From positions 558,001 to 622,000 of the forward strand of contig JANVFP010000010.1 of assembly GCA_027919835.1 (NCBI GenBank): a stretch of 64,000 nucleotides of DNA. Reading direction: 5' to 3'. Below, one piece after another: positions 47,739 through 59,856 of this stretch. Made by a program: the position numbers and the translations under genes. The notes under the pieces are model-generated. The model was not told where the DNA came from and did no database searches. It worked only from the letters and a program-made list of their open reading frames with translations. The stretch is from Lentinula raphanica. Its lineage: Eukaryota; Basidiomycota; Agaricomycetes; Agaricales; Omphalotaceae. The first letter of the stretch is position 1. Each line of letters opens with the position of its first letter.

Positions 47739-50361
47739 TTATGATGATTCTTGTTTCTCCTCTACTTCTTCGACTCCCCTGGACAAAACTTCTTCGCTTC
47801 CTGATGTCGAGCTTGTGTTTATACCCAGAATCCTCTCAGCCTCGGGGGAACCCGCTGAAGGGACATCCTTTCGCAAAGACACAGTCACAGGTGAAACCTT
47901 CTCCAAATATGCAAGAGCAAATACTACGTCCATGTCTAAGCCGGAGAGGTAAGCTGCAGTATCCTAGTCGGAAAGAGCATGCCTACCTTCTAATGACCTT
48001 CCCGCAGTTTCGGGGAAAAAGAAGTATACGATGGGGACAATAAACGCATTCAAGGCTGCAAAGACGATATACGTTCCCCATGAGATATTCTGGAATGCGG
48101 GCCCTGTGATCATGACGACTGAATCAAATTATCAGCAAAACATTTGGCTTGCGTGCGAGTGAGATGTTACCCAAGAAATTGAATGTCCAATTACTGGCCT
48201 GTAATCAAGGTAGTGTTAGGAATATCATGAGATATCTCCCCATATCTTGGAAGGTCATTTACCGTGCTCAACGCGTTGGCCGGTCCTCTCATTCGTAGAC
48301 CCACTATCTCTGCGGGCTGAAGTACAAACTTGAGTGGGTCATTCCTTCGCAGACGGGTATCGGGACGTACATATAGCCAAGTCATCCCTAGCCATCCGAC
48401 CGCAAAGAAAGAATTGAACACGAATAAGAGGACTGCACTAACAATATCGGCAGCCGAATTATTGATACTTCCCAAGACAGCCAGAAGGACCATGGTGAGG
48501 CATTGGCCAATGCCACCAAAAAGCATCAGTTTCCGTCGTCCAACACGATCAATGAGAAAGATGGCGACTAGGGAAGCAAGGAAGTATTCAGTGCCGTTGC
48601 ACGCTGCTAGTATCCGTGATTTCACGTCATTGATACCGAGGCGTTCGAAGAGGATTGTCTTTAAAACGTGAGTTCTATCGCTGAAATATTCATACATTAT
48701 TCATGCGAAAGACGTACCGCATAGTATGTTATGAGATTGATGCCTGTGATCTTCCGGTAATAGTGTGTCAAAAACCACCATAGGGTAACAGAGCACAACC
48801 CACCTGTTGGAAGCATTGGATGATCACTCCTAACGAGACTCGTCTAAAATTCTGACTGCGACCACCAGTGAAGAGTTCGCTGAGGGAGACTTTTTGTGAA
48901 GAGCCTGATTTGTCTAAGGTAGTAGAGCCTTCTAAAGCAACCGCTTCTTTGATGGCTTGAAATGTCGTTCGAACCGTGGAATCGGTGTGAGGCTTGTCTT
49001 CTAATGCGGAGATGACGGCTAAAGCTTCTGCTGGACGACCAGCTTTCATGAGCCCTAAGGAAGAATAGTCGATGACTAGAAATGATAAATGTGACCTTGT
49101 TCACATACAACGAGGAGACTCAGGAAGCTAGTCGTGGGGTTGATTGTCAGAGGTGATGTCACAGTAGGGTTGTTTTTGAACTCACGATAGGCAAAGCGAA
49201 AGCTACAATGGCCGCGAATGATATTTGTAACGCGATAGGAACTCTCCATTGTGCGGAGGACCCAGATGCCCAAAACCTAGCATCAAATATCAGTGACGAG
49301 AAGACTCTATTTCGATAGGTCGGAAAGGACGTACAGTGCAAAATCTATCCACTAGAAGTAAACCATTGCATCAACCTCCAAGGATTCACTATACGAACGG
49401 CGGAATTCAAGACTCACATAACTGGAAACAATAAGTCGCAATTGCAGTTGAAGAAGAGGTTGCTCACGAGATCATGATACCAAGTGTAATCAGACTTCCC
49501 TCTATCATGATTAGACTACCGCGTTGATGAGGTGGGGAACATCTGCATAGATGAAGGACGGTAAGCAGGGAATTGAAGGTCACCTGGACAAGAAACTGAG
49601 ACGCACTCGGCATGATATGCAGGTACAGTCGACGTCTGACAAGGAGAGCATGAGGAAAATTTGGAAGGTTCACGGGATGACCGTCTTACATTCAACCCGT
49701 TACCTATCCCCGTTATGATACGGGCTACGATTATTTGTGCATAGCTGAAAGATGTTGCCTGGATAATGGCACCGATGGTCATTATGAAACAACCTGAGTA
49801 CAACTGCGTTTGAGTAACCAGAGGCTGCAGACGGCGAAACAAATGCACCTAGAGCGATTGTACGCTTTCTGCCGAATTTGTCCCCAATAACGAGGGTCAG
49901 CAGAGCGCCTGCAAGACACCCAATCTCCTGTACATCCATTTGGATCAAAGAGTTCAAGTTCGTGCAGACGTTTAGACGCACGTATATGGCAACCAGGAAG
50001 CTTTGTAGTGTTGGGGTCTTGACTTGTGGAAAGACCTTCTCGAACTGCAAAGAGTATAGTTCGGTTCGAGTGCCCCCCTCCATGATTCATTCCCCATTAA
50101 CGCATACCTGATTAGCCGTTAATAAAGCGGACATAACACCCTGATCATAGCTAGCATATCGGTGAGTAGCTAGCACGTCCTGTTGAAAGGATATACGGCG
50201 AACCCGAAGAGAGTAAACCCGGTTCCAGCTACAAATGACAAGGCTGCTTTGAGCTTTTGACCTCGTAATTTCATGTGTGCTGATGCAGCCTGAACCTCGT
50301 TGACGAAGGTGGGGTCCAATCCATCCTCTTGATGATGAACTTCGGCCTTTTCGTTCGACAT
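47739..50361 (-). CDS. MFS sugar transporter (SP family)
   Basis: This is a 12-helix plasma membrane sugar/H+ symporter-like protein. The start is ATG at 50361 (MSNEKAEVHHQEDGLDPTFV). After SFVAGTGFTLFGF come YDQGVMSALLT, EIGCLAGALLTLVIGDKFGR (helix 2 and the GxxxGRK loop) and KRTIALGAF. Then MTIGAIIQATSFSYAQIIVA, RIITGIGNGLN, TSTVPAYHAEC, PETAGRSLE (the typical PET(K)GRSLE at about 47980) and the central-loop segment FQAIKEAVALEGSTTLDKSG. The second half includes FLASLVAIFLIDRVGRRKLM, LRMRGPANALSTV, and TGPAFQNISWGTYIVFAALN. The tail ends EEVEEKQESS. Many introns (more than ten) are present. Substrate specificity cannot be read from the sequence. Confidence 0.9.
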
Positions 50362-50797
50362 AGCGAAAGTACGAATGACAGAGAATTGAGGGTGATATCA
50401 GTGAGCATACTGAAAGCAAGGGTCTTTATATTCTGTAACATCGGGTTCTAGTCAGCGGAACAAGGATGTTCATGCTTGCTCCACTTCTTTTTGTATACCC
50501 ACCTTCTGTCATGTTCAATGGGCGGTAGTACAAGGGAGACCAGATGACCGGAGGACTCATGTTAGGTACCCCTTCGTTCATATGGATAGCAAAAAAAGGC
50601 AGGGGAAGAGAAGATTCCGAGTTGGCAATCATGCTTGCTAGTATCTGAATAACTCGGGAGGCTGATAAAATGGCTGGTGAGTAGAACGCGTATAGAAGGT
50701 CGACATCGTCTCCCGCTTTGAGCGGAACCAAAGTTTTATGTCACGGCCCGGGGAACCCTAGCCGGCGCTTAATTTCTTTGACTTCCAATCGTTGACC
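50362..50797. other. Divergent intergenic region sugar transporter / SLH1
   Basis: This is 436 bp without a gene. A weak minus-strand open frame (about 50426-50730) lacks family signal and is probably 5' leader. The last 100 bp before SLH1 are mixed composition with no obvious TATA box. Confidence 0.4.
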
Positions 50798-53700
50798 ATG
50801 ACGGGGTCAGGAATCTCTGGTCATTTGGAATTTCTCGTTGGATCCTCGAAAGATGCTGCTGGTGATGACTCTTTCTCGATCGAGCAGTGGTCAAGGTACG
50901 TCTACTGTCTTTTGCTAGCAGTTAATTACGCTAATTTCCACTGGCAAGGGTACAGAATGAGATAACTTCAGATATCAATGGCGGTATAAGCGTTGAAGTA
51001 GATATGAAATTTATTTTGTTCATTGAAATGTGTCTTCCCCAGATGTACCTCCTACACTGGAAGATGATCTCGAAACGGAAACCTGGTCATCTGTACTCGA
51101 TATCTATGATCATCCGGACATCAACGAAAATGCAATTTTGTCAAGATTACTTATGTGTGTCTATCACTCATAAAGTAGTCTACACGGTCGGTTGATTGGG
51201 ACATACTCCAGGCGATCGAACGCCGAACATCTTCTAGGATCTCTTCAAGCTATACTAGCTTCACCACGACACGATGACGAGATTTCCAATGAACTTGTTG
51301 AACTTCTGGGATTTGACAGTCTCGACCTTGTCATGGACATAATAAAAGAGCGACAAATATTGGTCAATGACGTGAGTGATCAACGTCAACACTCGAAACA
51401 GATTCTGCATTGACCACCATCCCAAGCGTCTTCTCAATCTTCACGGAACCTCTTCCAATTTTGAAAATCACGCAACGAACGGCTTTGATCCCAAACAAGC
51501 TCGTTTACGCATCGAACAACAACTCCAGGAAAACTCCGCCAGACCTTTGTTTTCAGGGAATGCTCGACCTGAATCTGAAATCCTACCCCATGTGTACACT
51601 TCCTCATCAGCCGTAGCCCAGGGCAACGTTCTCTCTCACTTGGGCACACGCTATCTGCTTCCATTAGGGACCTCAAGGACTATGAAAGAGGTAGATGAAT
51701 CTTAAAAACATTTCATTCATACTTGCTTGTTCACATCATAGTCAATGAATGTCAGGAATACGAAGAAGTCATTATTCCACCAGCGCGTCCTGTTCCACCG
51801 AAAACGACAGAACGTTTAGTTCCAATCACAGAACTCGACGAGTTAGCCCGAGGTTGTTTTCCTGGGTATGAGTCTTTGAATAGGATCCAATCTATCGTTT
51901 ATTCGACCGCTTATGGCTCCAACGAAAATATGCTCGTTTGCGGTACGATCTTGGCAGTTTCATTTTTCATACCGCTCACTATTATTTGTAGCTCCTACTG
52001 GTGCAGTAGGCATTCCTGCCGATTAACTCGATATTCTAAGCACTCACTTGTATTCCAGGGAAAAACGGATGTCGCTATGTTGACCATTTTGCGTGTGTTA
52101 GATCAACATCGCAGTCACTCGTCTGACCTTGGACACATCGCTGGTTCCATTGATCGCGATTCGTTCAAAATCATATATGTGTAAGTCAGTCTGATCATTT
52201 TTGACGCTAATCCTTGAATTGAGATCATGTTTTTCCTATCTTCAGAGCTCCAATGAAAGCACTGGCTTCAGAAATTGTACGCAAATTCCAGAAACGCTTG
52301 AAATGGCTCTCTATCCAAGTGCGGGAATTGACCGGTAAGCACAGCGTCAGCAAGAGTGGACTCTACTGAGCAAGTTCTCAAGGCGATATGCAAATGACCA
52401 AAGCTGAGATTGCACAAACCCAAATAATTGTCACAACACCGGAAAAGTGGGATGTGGTAACCAGAAAACCGACAGGAGAGGGAGAACTTGCGTCGGTAAG
52501 CAATCCGACAATAGGTTGCTTAGATATGCTGACTGGTCGTAGAGCCTCAAACTGCTTATTGTAGATGAGGTACATCTTTTGAACGAGGAGCGAGGAGCAG
52601 TACTTGAAACTATAGTAGCGCGGACCCTCAGACAAGTGAATGTTTCCAGAATGATCCTTTCGCATCGTACGCTAATCGGCGTTCAGGTTGAATCGACACA
52701 ATCACTGATCAGAATTCTTGGTCTCAGTGCAACTCTTCCCAACTACGTTGATGTTGCTGACTTCCTAAGGTACATGCATTCTCACTACTCTACGCACCCA
52801 GAAAGCTCACCTGATGTCGTGTAGCGTGTCCAGACAGAAGGGTCTCTTCTACTTTGACTCTTCCTTCCGACCTGTTCCCTTGGAGCAACATTTCCTGGGA
52901 ATCAAAGGCAAACCCGGAAGTGCTCAGGCAAAGAAGAATTTGGACCGCGTCACTTTTGAAAAAGTGTCAGAACTAGTTTCTCGAGGGCACCAGGTTATGG
53001 TGTTCGTACACGCTCGAAAAGAAACGGTGAAATCCGCGTTAGCAATCCAGGAAGCGGCGCTTGCAGATGGCTCCAGTGATGAGTTTAGCTGTGAAGATCA
53101 CCCACAATGGTCTTTTTTCCGTCGTGAGATTGCTCAGTCCAGAAACAAAGAAATGAAGCAATTGTTCGATCATGGATTTGGGATTCACCATGCTGGCATG
53201 TTACGTTCGGATAGGAACATGATGGAAAGGATGTTTGAAGCTCGAGCTATCAAGGTTTTCTCTTTAGTATTCTGACGATTCTCTTTGCCTATTCTTGTCA
53301 TCAGGTTCTCTGCTGCACGGCTACACTTGCTTGGGGAGTCAACTTGCCAGCTCATGCTGGTGAGAATCAATTCTTTTCAGGGGATTGACATGTTCCGATG
53401 AATAGTCCTCAGTTATCATCAAGGGCACTCAGGTCTATGACAGCTCCAAAGGAAGATTCACTGATATATCTGTTCTGGATGTGTTGCAGGTGTTCGGTCG
53501 AGCAGGTCGTCCTGGTCTAGAAAGCAGCGGAGAAGGCTATATCTGCACGTCTGATGACAAACTCGCACACTATCTGGAATTGGTCACTGCTCAGGTATGG
53601 ATAGCGTATAACATGCTCAGTGATTCTGGTCTGATGATTCACCTAGAACCCTATCGAATCTCAGTAAGCCGCTGATTGTTCGCTATGATCCAAGAACTTA

Positions 53701-56698
53701 TCATATTGGGCAGGTTTGATAAGGGTATAGTCGATTCTCTGAATGCAGAGATAGCATTAGGCACGGTCGCCAATACGAATGATGCAGTACAATGGCTGGG
53801 CTACACCTACTTGTTCGTCCGGATGCGCAAAAATCCGTTTGTATATGGTTTGTCTGGAAACGCCCTAGGATTCACTCGTAGCTAATCTTTCACACATTAC
53901 AGGCATCGACCGAAATGCAGTTTTAGACGATTCAATGCTGGGAGGCAAGCGAAATGAGCTAGTAATCCAGGCAGCTCAGAGACTGGTCGACGCCCGGATG
54001 ATCGAGTTCAATCCTCAAACCGGGGCATTCACCATCACCGACTTGGGACGTATTGCGGCACGATTTTACATTCAGTATCAGTCGATCGAAATCTTCAACA
54101 AGGAGTTTCGGCCCAAGATGTCAGAAGCGGATGTGTTAGGCATGCTGAGTAAAAGCACTGAGGTATGTCCTAGTATCTTCCATACCTTGATTTGATTTGA
54201 ATTGTGACCTCACTGGACTTCACCAGTTCAACCAAATTCAGTTGCGAGACAACGAGGTGCGCGAACTCGAAACCCTTTGTAAGGAGGTGCCCTGTGATGT
54301 CAAGGTATGTCATTATCTTATGGTAAGAATGTTCACCGTTGACTGATTCGCTCAGGGTATCGATGTGACTGAAAGTGGTAAACCGGAGGACTCGAAACTA
54401 ACAAGTGAAGGGAAAGTAAACATCCTCCTCCAGGCGCACATATCGAGACATATGATCGATGACTTTGCTCTAGTCTCTGATTCTGCGTATGTTGCACAGA
54501 ACGGAGGTCGTATAGTACGGGCATTGCTAGAGATCGCTATCAGTCGGAAATGGGCTAACGTATCTGCGGTGTTGATGGGCATGAGCAAAGCGATTGAGAA
54601 ACGACTGTGGCAATTTGACCAACCTCTGAAGCAATTCGATCTCAAACAGGACCTCATCTACCATCTGGAGACCTGGGCTGGTGACTACACTCCAGCGGAC
54701 CTAGCCGTAATGACCGCTGAGCAGCTCGGAGAACTGATTCATCTCAACAACATCCAGGGTAAAGCATTGCTTAATGCCGCACAGCAATTCCCTACGGTGC
54801 AGATCCAAAGTGACCTTCGCCCTCTGGGTTCGGACATCCTTAAGGTCAGCGTGCACGTCGCAAAAGCTTTTACATGGAACAACAGAATACATGGAAACGC
54901 AGAACCATTTTGGATATGGATCGAAGACCACGACGGATTGAACATCCTCCAAATGTCGCATCTAGTCATTCGTTCAAATACGGATACAATACACATCGAT
55001 TTCATCATACCAATTGCGTTCAAAGAAACCCCGCCGTTCGTGACCATCCGCTGCGTCTCCGATAGATGGCTAGGGGCAGAAAATGAGGTGGAGGTCTCTT
55101 TGGCCGATCTCATAATGCCTAGTCCGTCCCAAAGCATAACCCCAGTCCTTGATCTCCCCCTCCTTTCTCTTTCAAGCTTGCGAAGACAGGAAGTAGGGAA
55201 AATGTTCTCGAGGCATATACACACCTTTAATCCTCTCCAGACACAAGTGTTATGGAGCCTGATCAATACGAAATTGCATTCACTTCTTTGTGCCCCTGCT
55301 GGCAGTGGCAAGTCAGTCATGGCTAACATTGTGATATGGTGCGTCTATATTTCTCTTGACCTCACATTTTCTCATTGCCATGCTAGGATAACCGCTCTAC
55401 AAGCCATGTCATCTTGGATCCTGGTAGTCACACCCTCCCGGAGTGCCGCCGCAGAGGTTATCTCAGACCTTCGCTTGGTATCACCCAATTCCAATGTCAC
55501 ATTGGAGTTGACAAAGGACGACAGGAATCCATTACAACGACCACACACTAGAACGATCAGAGTAATCACCGCTCATCAACTGTATCAAGCCATATCGTCC
55601 CGCGATCCTAGAGTGCCTTTGACTGGTCTCGACCTAGTCGTCTGCGAAAATCTGGACGATATGAATGGCACCTACGAACTAGGTGTATCACTGTTACGTC
55701 ACGCGACTCAAACAGCTCCCACTCGATACTTAGGCATCTCCAATTCACTGAACGACGCAGCAGATCTCGCTGCGTGGTTCAACGCCGATGAATCTGCATT
55801 CCACAGTTTTCGCCCTTCAGATCGCAGCCAATCTCTCACAACTTCCACTCAGACATTCAACATACCCCATTCCGCAACCTTGTTCAAAGCTATGGCCAAA
55901 CCCGCTCATTCGGTCATCCGGCCAATCATATCAGAAGAATCAGCCATCGTTTTTGTTCCCTCGAGGAATCATTGTCGATCCACTGCTCTAGATCTTCTTA
56001 CCCAGTGTGCCCTAGAAAGCCAGTCCGATCGCGGATATTTACCACCGGGGGTACACGAATACATCCTGGAAGACTATCTGACTCGTCTGCGAGACAAGTC
56101 TCTGTCGGACTTTGTCACGAAGGGCGTCGGATTCTTCCACGACGGGGTGAGTAGAAGTGACCGCGGTCTGATGATGCAGCTCTACGCAGAAGGGTTGATA
56201 CGTGTGTTGATCGTCCCTCGCGAGGCATCCTGGTCATTGCCTGTCCGTGCGGCCGCGGTGGTGGTGATGGGTACACAATATGTGCATTTTGGTGCAGAAG
56301 GCGACGAGCGTCAAGTTCGAGAGTATGAATTGACAGAGTTGGTGAGGATGCAGAGCCGAGCGGTGAGGCACTCGGGTTCGGGTCAGTTTCATTTGTTCTG
56401 TCAAGCTGAGGTGAAGGATATGTATGTGCGGTTCTTGACGGAGGGCTTGCCGCTGGAGTCTAAACTTTTGGAAAATGGAACGCTAGAGGAGTGGTGCCAA
56501 ACAGCACGGAAACGAGGTTACCTCGAAAGGGAACAAAACGTCATGGATGCACTATCTTTCACCTTCCTCACACATAGAGTGGCCACAAACCCGACATATT
56601 ACGATTGCCTTTCTCGTTCGCGAGACGAGAATCTGTCCCGGATCGTGGACCGTCTGTGGTCTTTAGAACAACCAGTCTCGGGCGCGGATATGCAGTAA
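50798..56698 (+). CDS. SLH1: Ski2-like double-cassette RNA helicase SLH1/ASCC3-like (degenerate second cassette)
   Basis: This is a Brr2/ASCC3-type helicase of the ribosome-quality-control trigger complex (RQT in yeast). The start is ATG at 50798 ([20 protein letters not shown]). The first cassette is canonical: motif [20 protein letters not shown] (its codons split by a 14-nt exon, 51992..52005), Ia [105 protein letters not shown]. The winged-helix and Sec63 domain (about 53900-55180) follow. The second cassette keeps a Walker A ([14 protein letters not shown]), but motif II reads VVCENLDDM, motif [15 protein letters not shown], and the QxxGRAGR motif is lost. The protein stops soon after ([11 protein letters not shown]), so no second Sec63 domain is present. 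An in-frame 48-nt stretch at 55339..55386 is probably an intron. More than a dozen introns are present. Confidence 0.88.
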
Positions 56699-56762
56699 CT
56701 ATTCATCAGCTGAATCGAATGATCATCGTATCATACTTCTATGTGATCTAACCAGCACACCC

Positions 56763-58500
56763 TTAGATAATGTATTCCTTGAGCTTTTCAAGACGCTTGG
56801 CAGCATGCCTCAGCGTATCCAGATCTTTACAAAACGCGAAGCGTGCATACACTTCTCCGATATTGGCATGCTCGATGCAATAAAACTAGAGTCGAGTTAG
56901 ACTCAAATCATCCATGGTGTTCACGAAAGTTATACTACTTACCTCGCTCACGGGAATAGATGAAACACCAATCTCTATTGCAATGAACCAACAAGCTCTA
57001 TGGAAAGTTCAGCATTGAAACCGCTGATGATGGTGAACTGAACCCACTTGAAATCTCGTCCCCTTCCGAGTACACTTTCAGGAAAGGGATAATTATCAGG
57101 GAATTTTACCCTCGAAATATCCTACGGGAAAGCGCATTTGTAAGCTCATGAGAGACGACTTTGAATGAGACCGTACTAGAAGTATGAAGTAGCTGCCCTC
57201 CGGATTGGTGTAAGGAAGCCCTAGCGAATCAAAGCAGCTCGTCAAAACGTCCCGTCTCTCAGCATACTGTGCAGTCTGGATCTCGAAGAAATTGCGTTCC
57301 TTGACTTGCTCAAGACCAGCAGCAGCGGCTTCTTGTAAGGGAGAATTTGAGCAGAAAACAATACGCGTCGTTGCAGCCAGAGTAGGTTTGATGATGTATT
57401 CTGGACCGAACAGCCATCCGACTCTCCATCCAGTGGCTGCAAAGCTTTCTGAAAACCAGACGTAGACAGGTTGAATTTGAATGCTGGCTCGAAATGCATA
57501 CTTGGGACATACTTCCAGCAGAGCCTACTGTGACTGTGCGTTCCCACATTCCTGGTAAAGTTGCGATTCGGACATGATCTTTTCCGTCGAATACCAGAGT
57601 GTCGTACTAGAAAAAAGTTATCAGCTGTGAGATAATCAACTTATGACGGCAGTAATAAGCACCACTTCATCCGACATGACCAACAGATTGTATTCCTTCG
57701 CCAGAGCAGCGACGACCTCCAACTCTGCTCTTGTGAAAACCTTTCCAACAGGATTGTGTGGTGTATTCACAATAATCATTTTGGTGCGTGGTGTGATAGC
57801 GGACCTACAACCCGATCTGAGTGGGACGAGAACGATGGTAGATTATGGCAGGATCACCTAAGTTCATCAGGATTGATTTTCCATTCATCACTCGAGAATT
57901 TACCAGTGGCGTTGGCCGGTGGGTGAAGAGGAACATAGACCGGTATACCGCCATTGAAGGTGACCGAAGCGAGGTATTGATCGAAAAAAGGTTCAAACAT
58001 TATAACCTCATCCCCAGGTTCTAGAAAAGCGGTGAAAACGGCATATTGGCCTGGAAAGAGCGTCGTATAGGTTCATGAAAATGCCAAATGACGAATATTT
58101 TGATTGATTCACCTTCGTTGGCACCACTTGTCACAAGGATCTCTTTCTCGACATCAAGGTCGCGATGGAGTTGGGGATCATATACTTTCTTCAGAGCCTG
58201 TCGAAGACGCATTCTGCCCTTTGGGTGAGAATAATGATTCGCAGCGACAGTGCCCAAAGCTTCCTTGGCAGCATTCGTGACCCATTTTGGCGGCGCAAAG
58301 TTCATATAGCCTTGCCCGAGATTGATACAGTCTGCAGGAAGATTGGCAGCACTATTGAATATGTGAGATGCAGGTAGGATGAGATTGAAACGCAGTTTTC
58401 AAGCGCACTTGTAAATCGACCAGACATCTTCAGCCAAAGCACGACCGTGTTTTAGACGATCTGAGAATCTGATGAGATTGGATTGTCCTGTGGAGGCCAT
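56763..58500 (-). CDS. BNA3: Kynurenine--oxoglutarate transaminase-like aminotransferase (BNA3)
   Basis: This is a fold-type I PLP aminotransferase of class I/II that converts kynurenine to kynurenate or has broad substrate use. The start is ATG at 58500 (MASTGQSNLIRFSDRLKHGR). Then come MNFAPPKWVTNAAKEALGTV, the NHYSHPKGRMRLRQAL block, EILVTSGANEG, PGDEVIMFEPFFDQYLAS, NPHNPVGK (NTPHNPVGKVFTRAEL), DEVYDTLVFDG, then SAGKSFAATGWRVGWLFGPE, in which the PLP lysine codon (AAA) is split by an intron near 57500. The last exon reads HANIGEVYARFAFCKDLDTL and ends KLKEYII. At least eight introns are present. The stop codons of this gene and SLH1 are only 64 bp apart. Confidence 0.9.
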
Positions 58501-58693
58501 TCGTTTGCTTTGGAGAAGGAAAGGTTTTGGTTTGAAATGGGATATGAGATGAAGGCGTTGAAGACGGACTAGCATTTATCATACACATCGTGATCACTGA
58601 TCAATGTAAGATGCGAACTTTACCGTTTCGGCTTTTGCCGGGTTTTCGGAAATATTTCCATCTCTTCACGCTCGGCCTTCGTCGTCTGTTGTG

Positions 58694-58995
58694 ATGTCCT
58701 CAATTATATCGAATGTTAAGCTCACTTCGAACGCTACAATCCCAAGTGTCAGCTTCCAACGCCGCCGTGTACAGACCAACGCGTACTTATCTATCACCAG
58801 TCACAAAAATTGTCGTCTTCTGTCCAGGTTTTATTCGCCACAGTTGCCGTGGATTCCTGATCTCAAGGTATAGTCCAATCGAGACGTCGAAACCACAAGC
58901 TTATTGATTTCACACCGTAGGTAGTGACCGAAATGAACGACTGCGCCGACTTTAAGCCACTTGTATCGCCCTCCAAAATTGTTCGGTTTTTGTAA
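58694..58995 (+). CDS. Small unrecognised protein (82 aa), two exons
   Basis: Two exons (58694..58867 and 58921..58995) with GTATAG/GTAG splice edges join in phase to give 82 aa. It begins MSSIISNVKLTSNATIPSVS, is Arg/Ser-rich with few acidic residues in the first half, then reads SPQLPWIPDLK followed by VVTEMNDCADFKPLVSPSKI and ends VRFL. The N-terminus looks like a mitochondrial targeting sequence (Arg, Ser, no Asp/Glu for 60 residues), and the LPWIPDLKV segment is reminiscent of small inner-membrane or ribosomal subunits, but I cannot name a family. An alternative start at 58713 in another frame gives an unrelated reading. It is divergent from BNA3 (193 bp). Confidence 0.4.
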
Positions 58996-59856
58996 TCTCT
59001 TATCACCTGAATCCTGGAAAACAACAAAACTGCGGAAGGATTGAGACTGAAGGCGATTTGAAAGCTTCCGTGAACTCTCTGAAAAGTCTAGAGAATTAGG
59101 ACAGTCACGATTGCGATGTTTCCCCGGCCAATCCCACAGGATGTTGTGAGTTACATATGCACATTTGTGGTCCATTTACATACCCTTACCAACAATCAGA
59201 ATCAAGTCCTTCTTCTGACATTATGGCTTCGTATTCTCGCGTGTACAGTCTGAGTTAGGCACTGCAGGTCCCTTCTCCCATGTTAGAACACTAAGTACTT
59301 CCTTGTCTTCAAAAGTCTTACTTCCACAAACGCTGATTTTTCCGTATCGACAAGACTCGCATGACCGGACTCAAGAATCACAAAGGCAAGAAAGGCAGAG
59401 ATTGCAATGACCACAAGGAATCATGACATGAACGCCACGGTATCCGTTTTTGGTATACCTAGCTCCGTGGGCTTTCTCAAATTCAAACCAAGGAAGGCTC
59501 ATATAAACGGCCCCGAATATCTCTCCAGTCCAGAAATGTGGTCCGGCTCAGATTAAGCCGTTTTGGCCGTGCTGACTGTTGTGGCATAGTGGTAAGCCAT
59601 TAGAGCTTTTCGACGGCATGCCACATGTACCGAACCACCCCCTCGTGTACCTTGGATATTAAAACTCTTTCGTTGTGAAACCCTAATTTCCTCTTAAGCA
59701 GCTGATTTATCTCCTTTCGTTGCTGTGAGGCGTTTCCCATCCTTTCAGGTCTCTCTGCCTTGGCTTGGCTTCCTATATAATTCGCGCCTTTTGGTCCTTA
59801 GAAAACGTGTAACAGGCCTAGTGATCCCCAAACAACATCCATACCCTAGGTCAGCA
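58996..59856. other. Intergenic region, no confident feature
   Basis: About 860 bp. A minus-strand open frame covers 58831..59175 but overlaps the small gene and shows no family. A tRNA box-A-like TGGCATAGTGG occurs at 59582..59592 without a box B. The last 200 bp are pyrimidine-rich and precede the membrane-protein gene. I support no gene here. Confidence 0.4.

Noticed and set aside
59582..59592. tRNA box A-like TGGCATAGTGG
   Set aside because: No matching box B (GGTTCRANYCC) at the right distance and no cloverleaf could be drawn.
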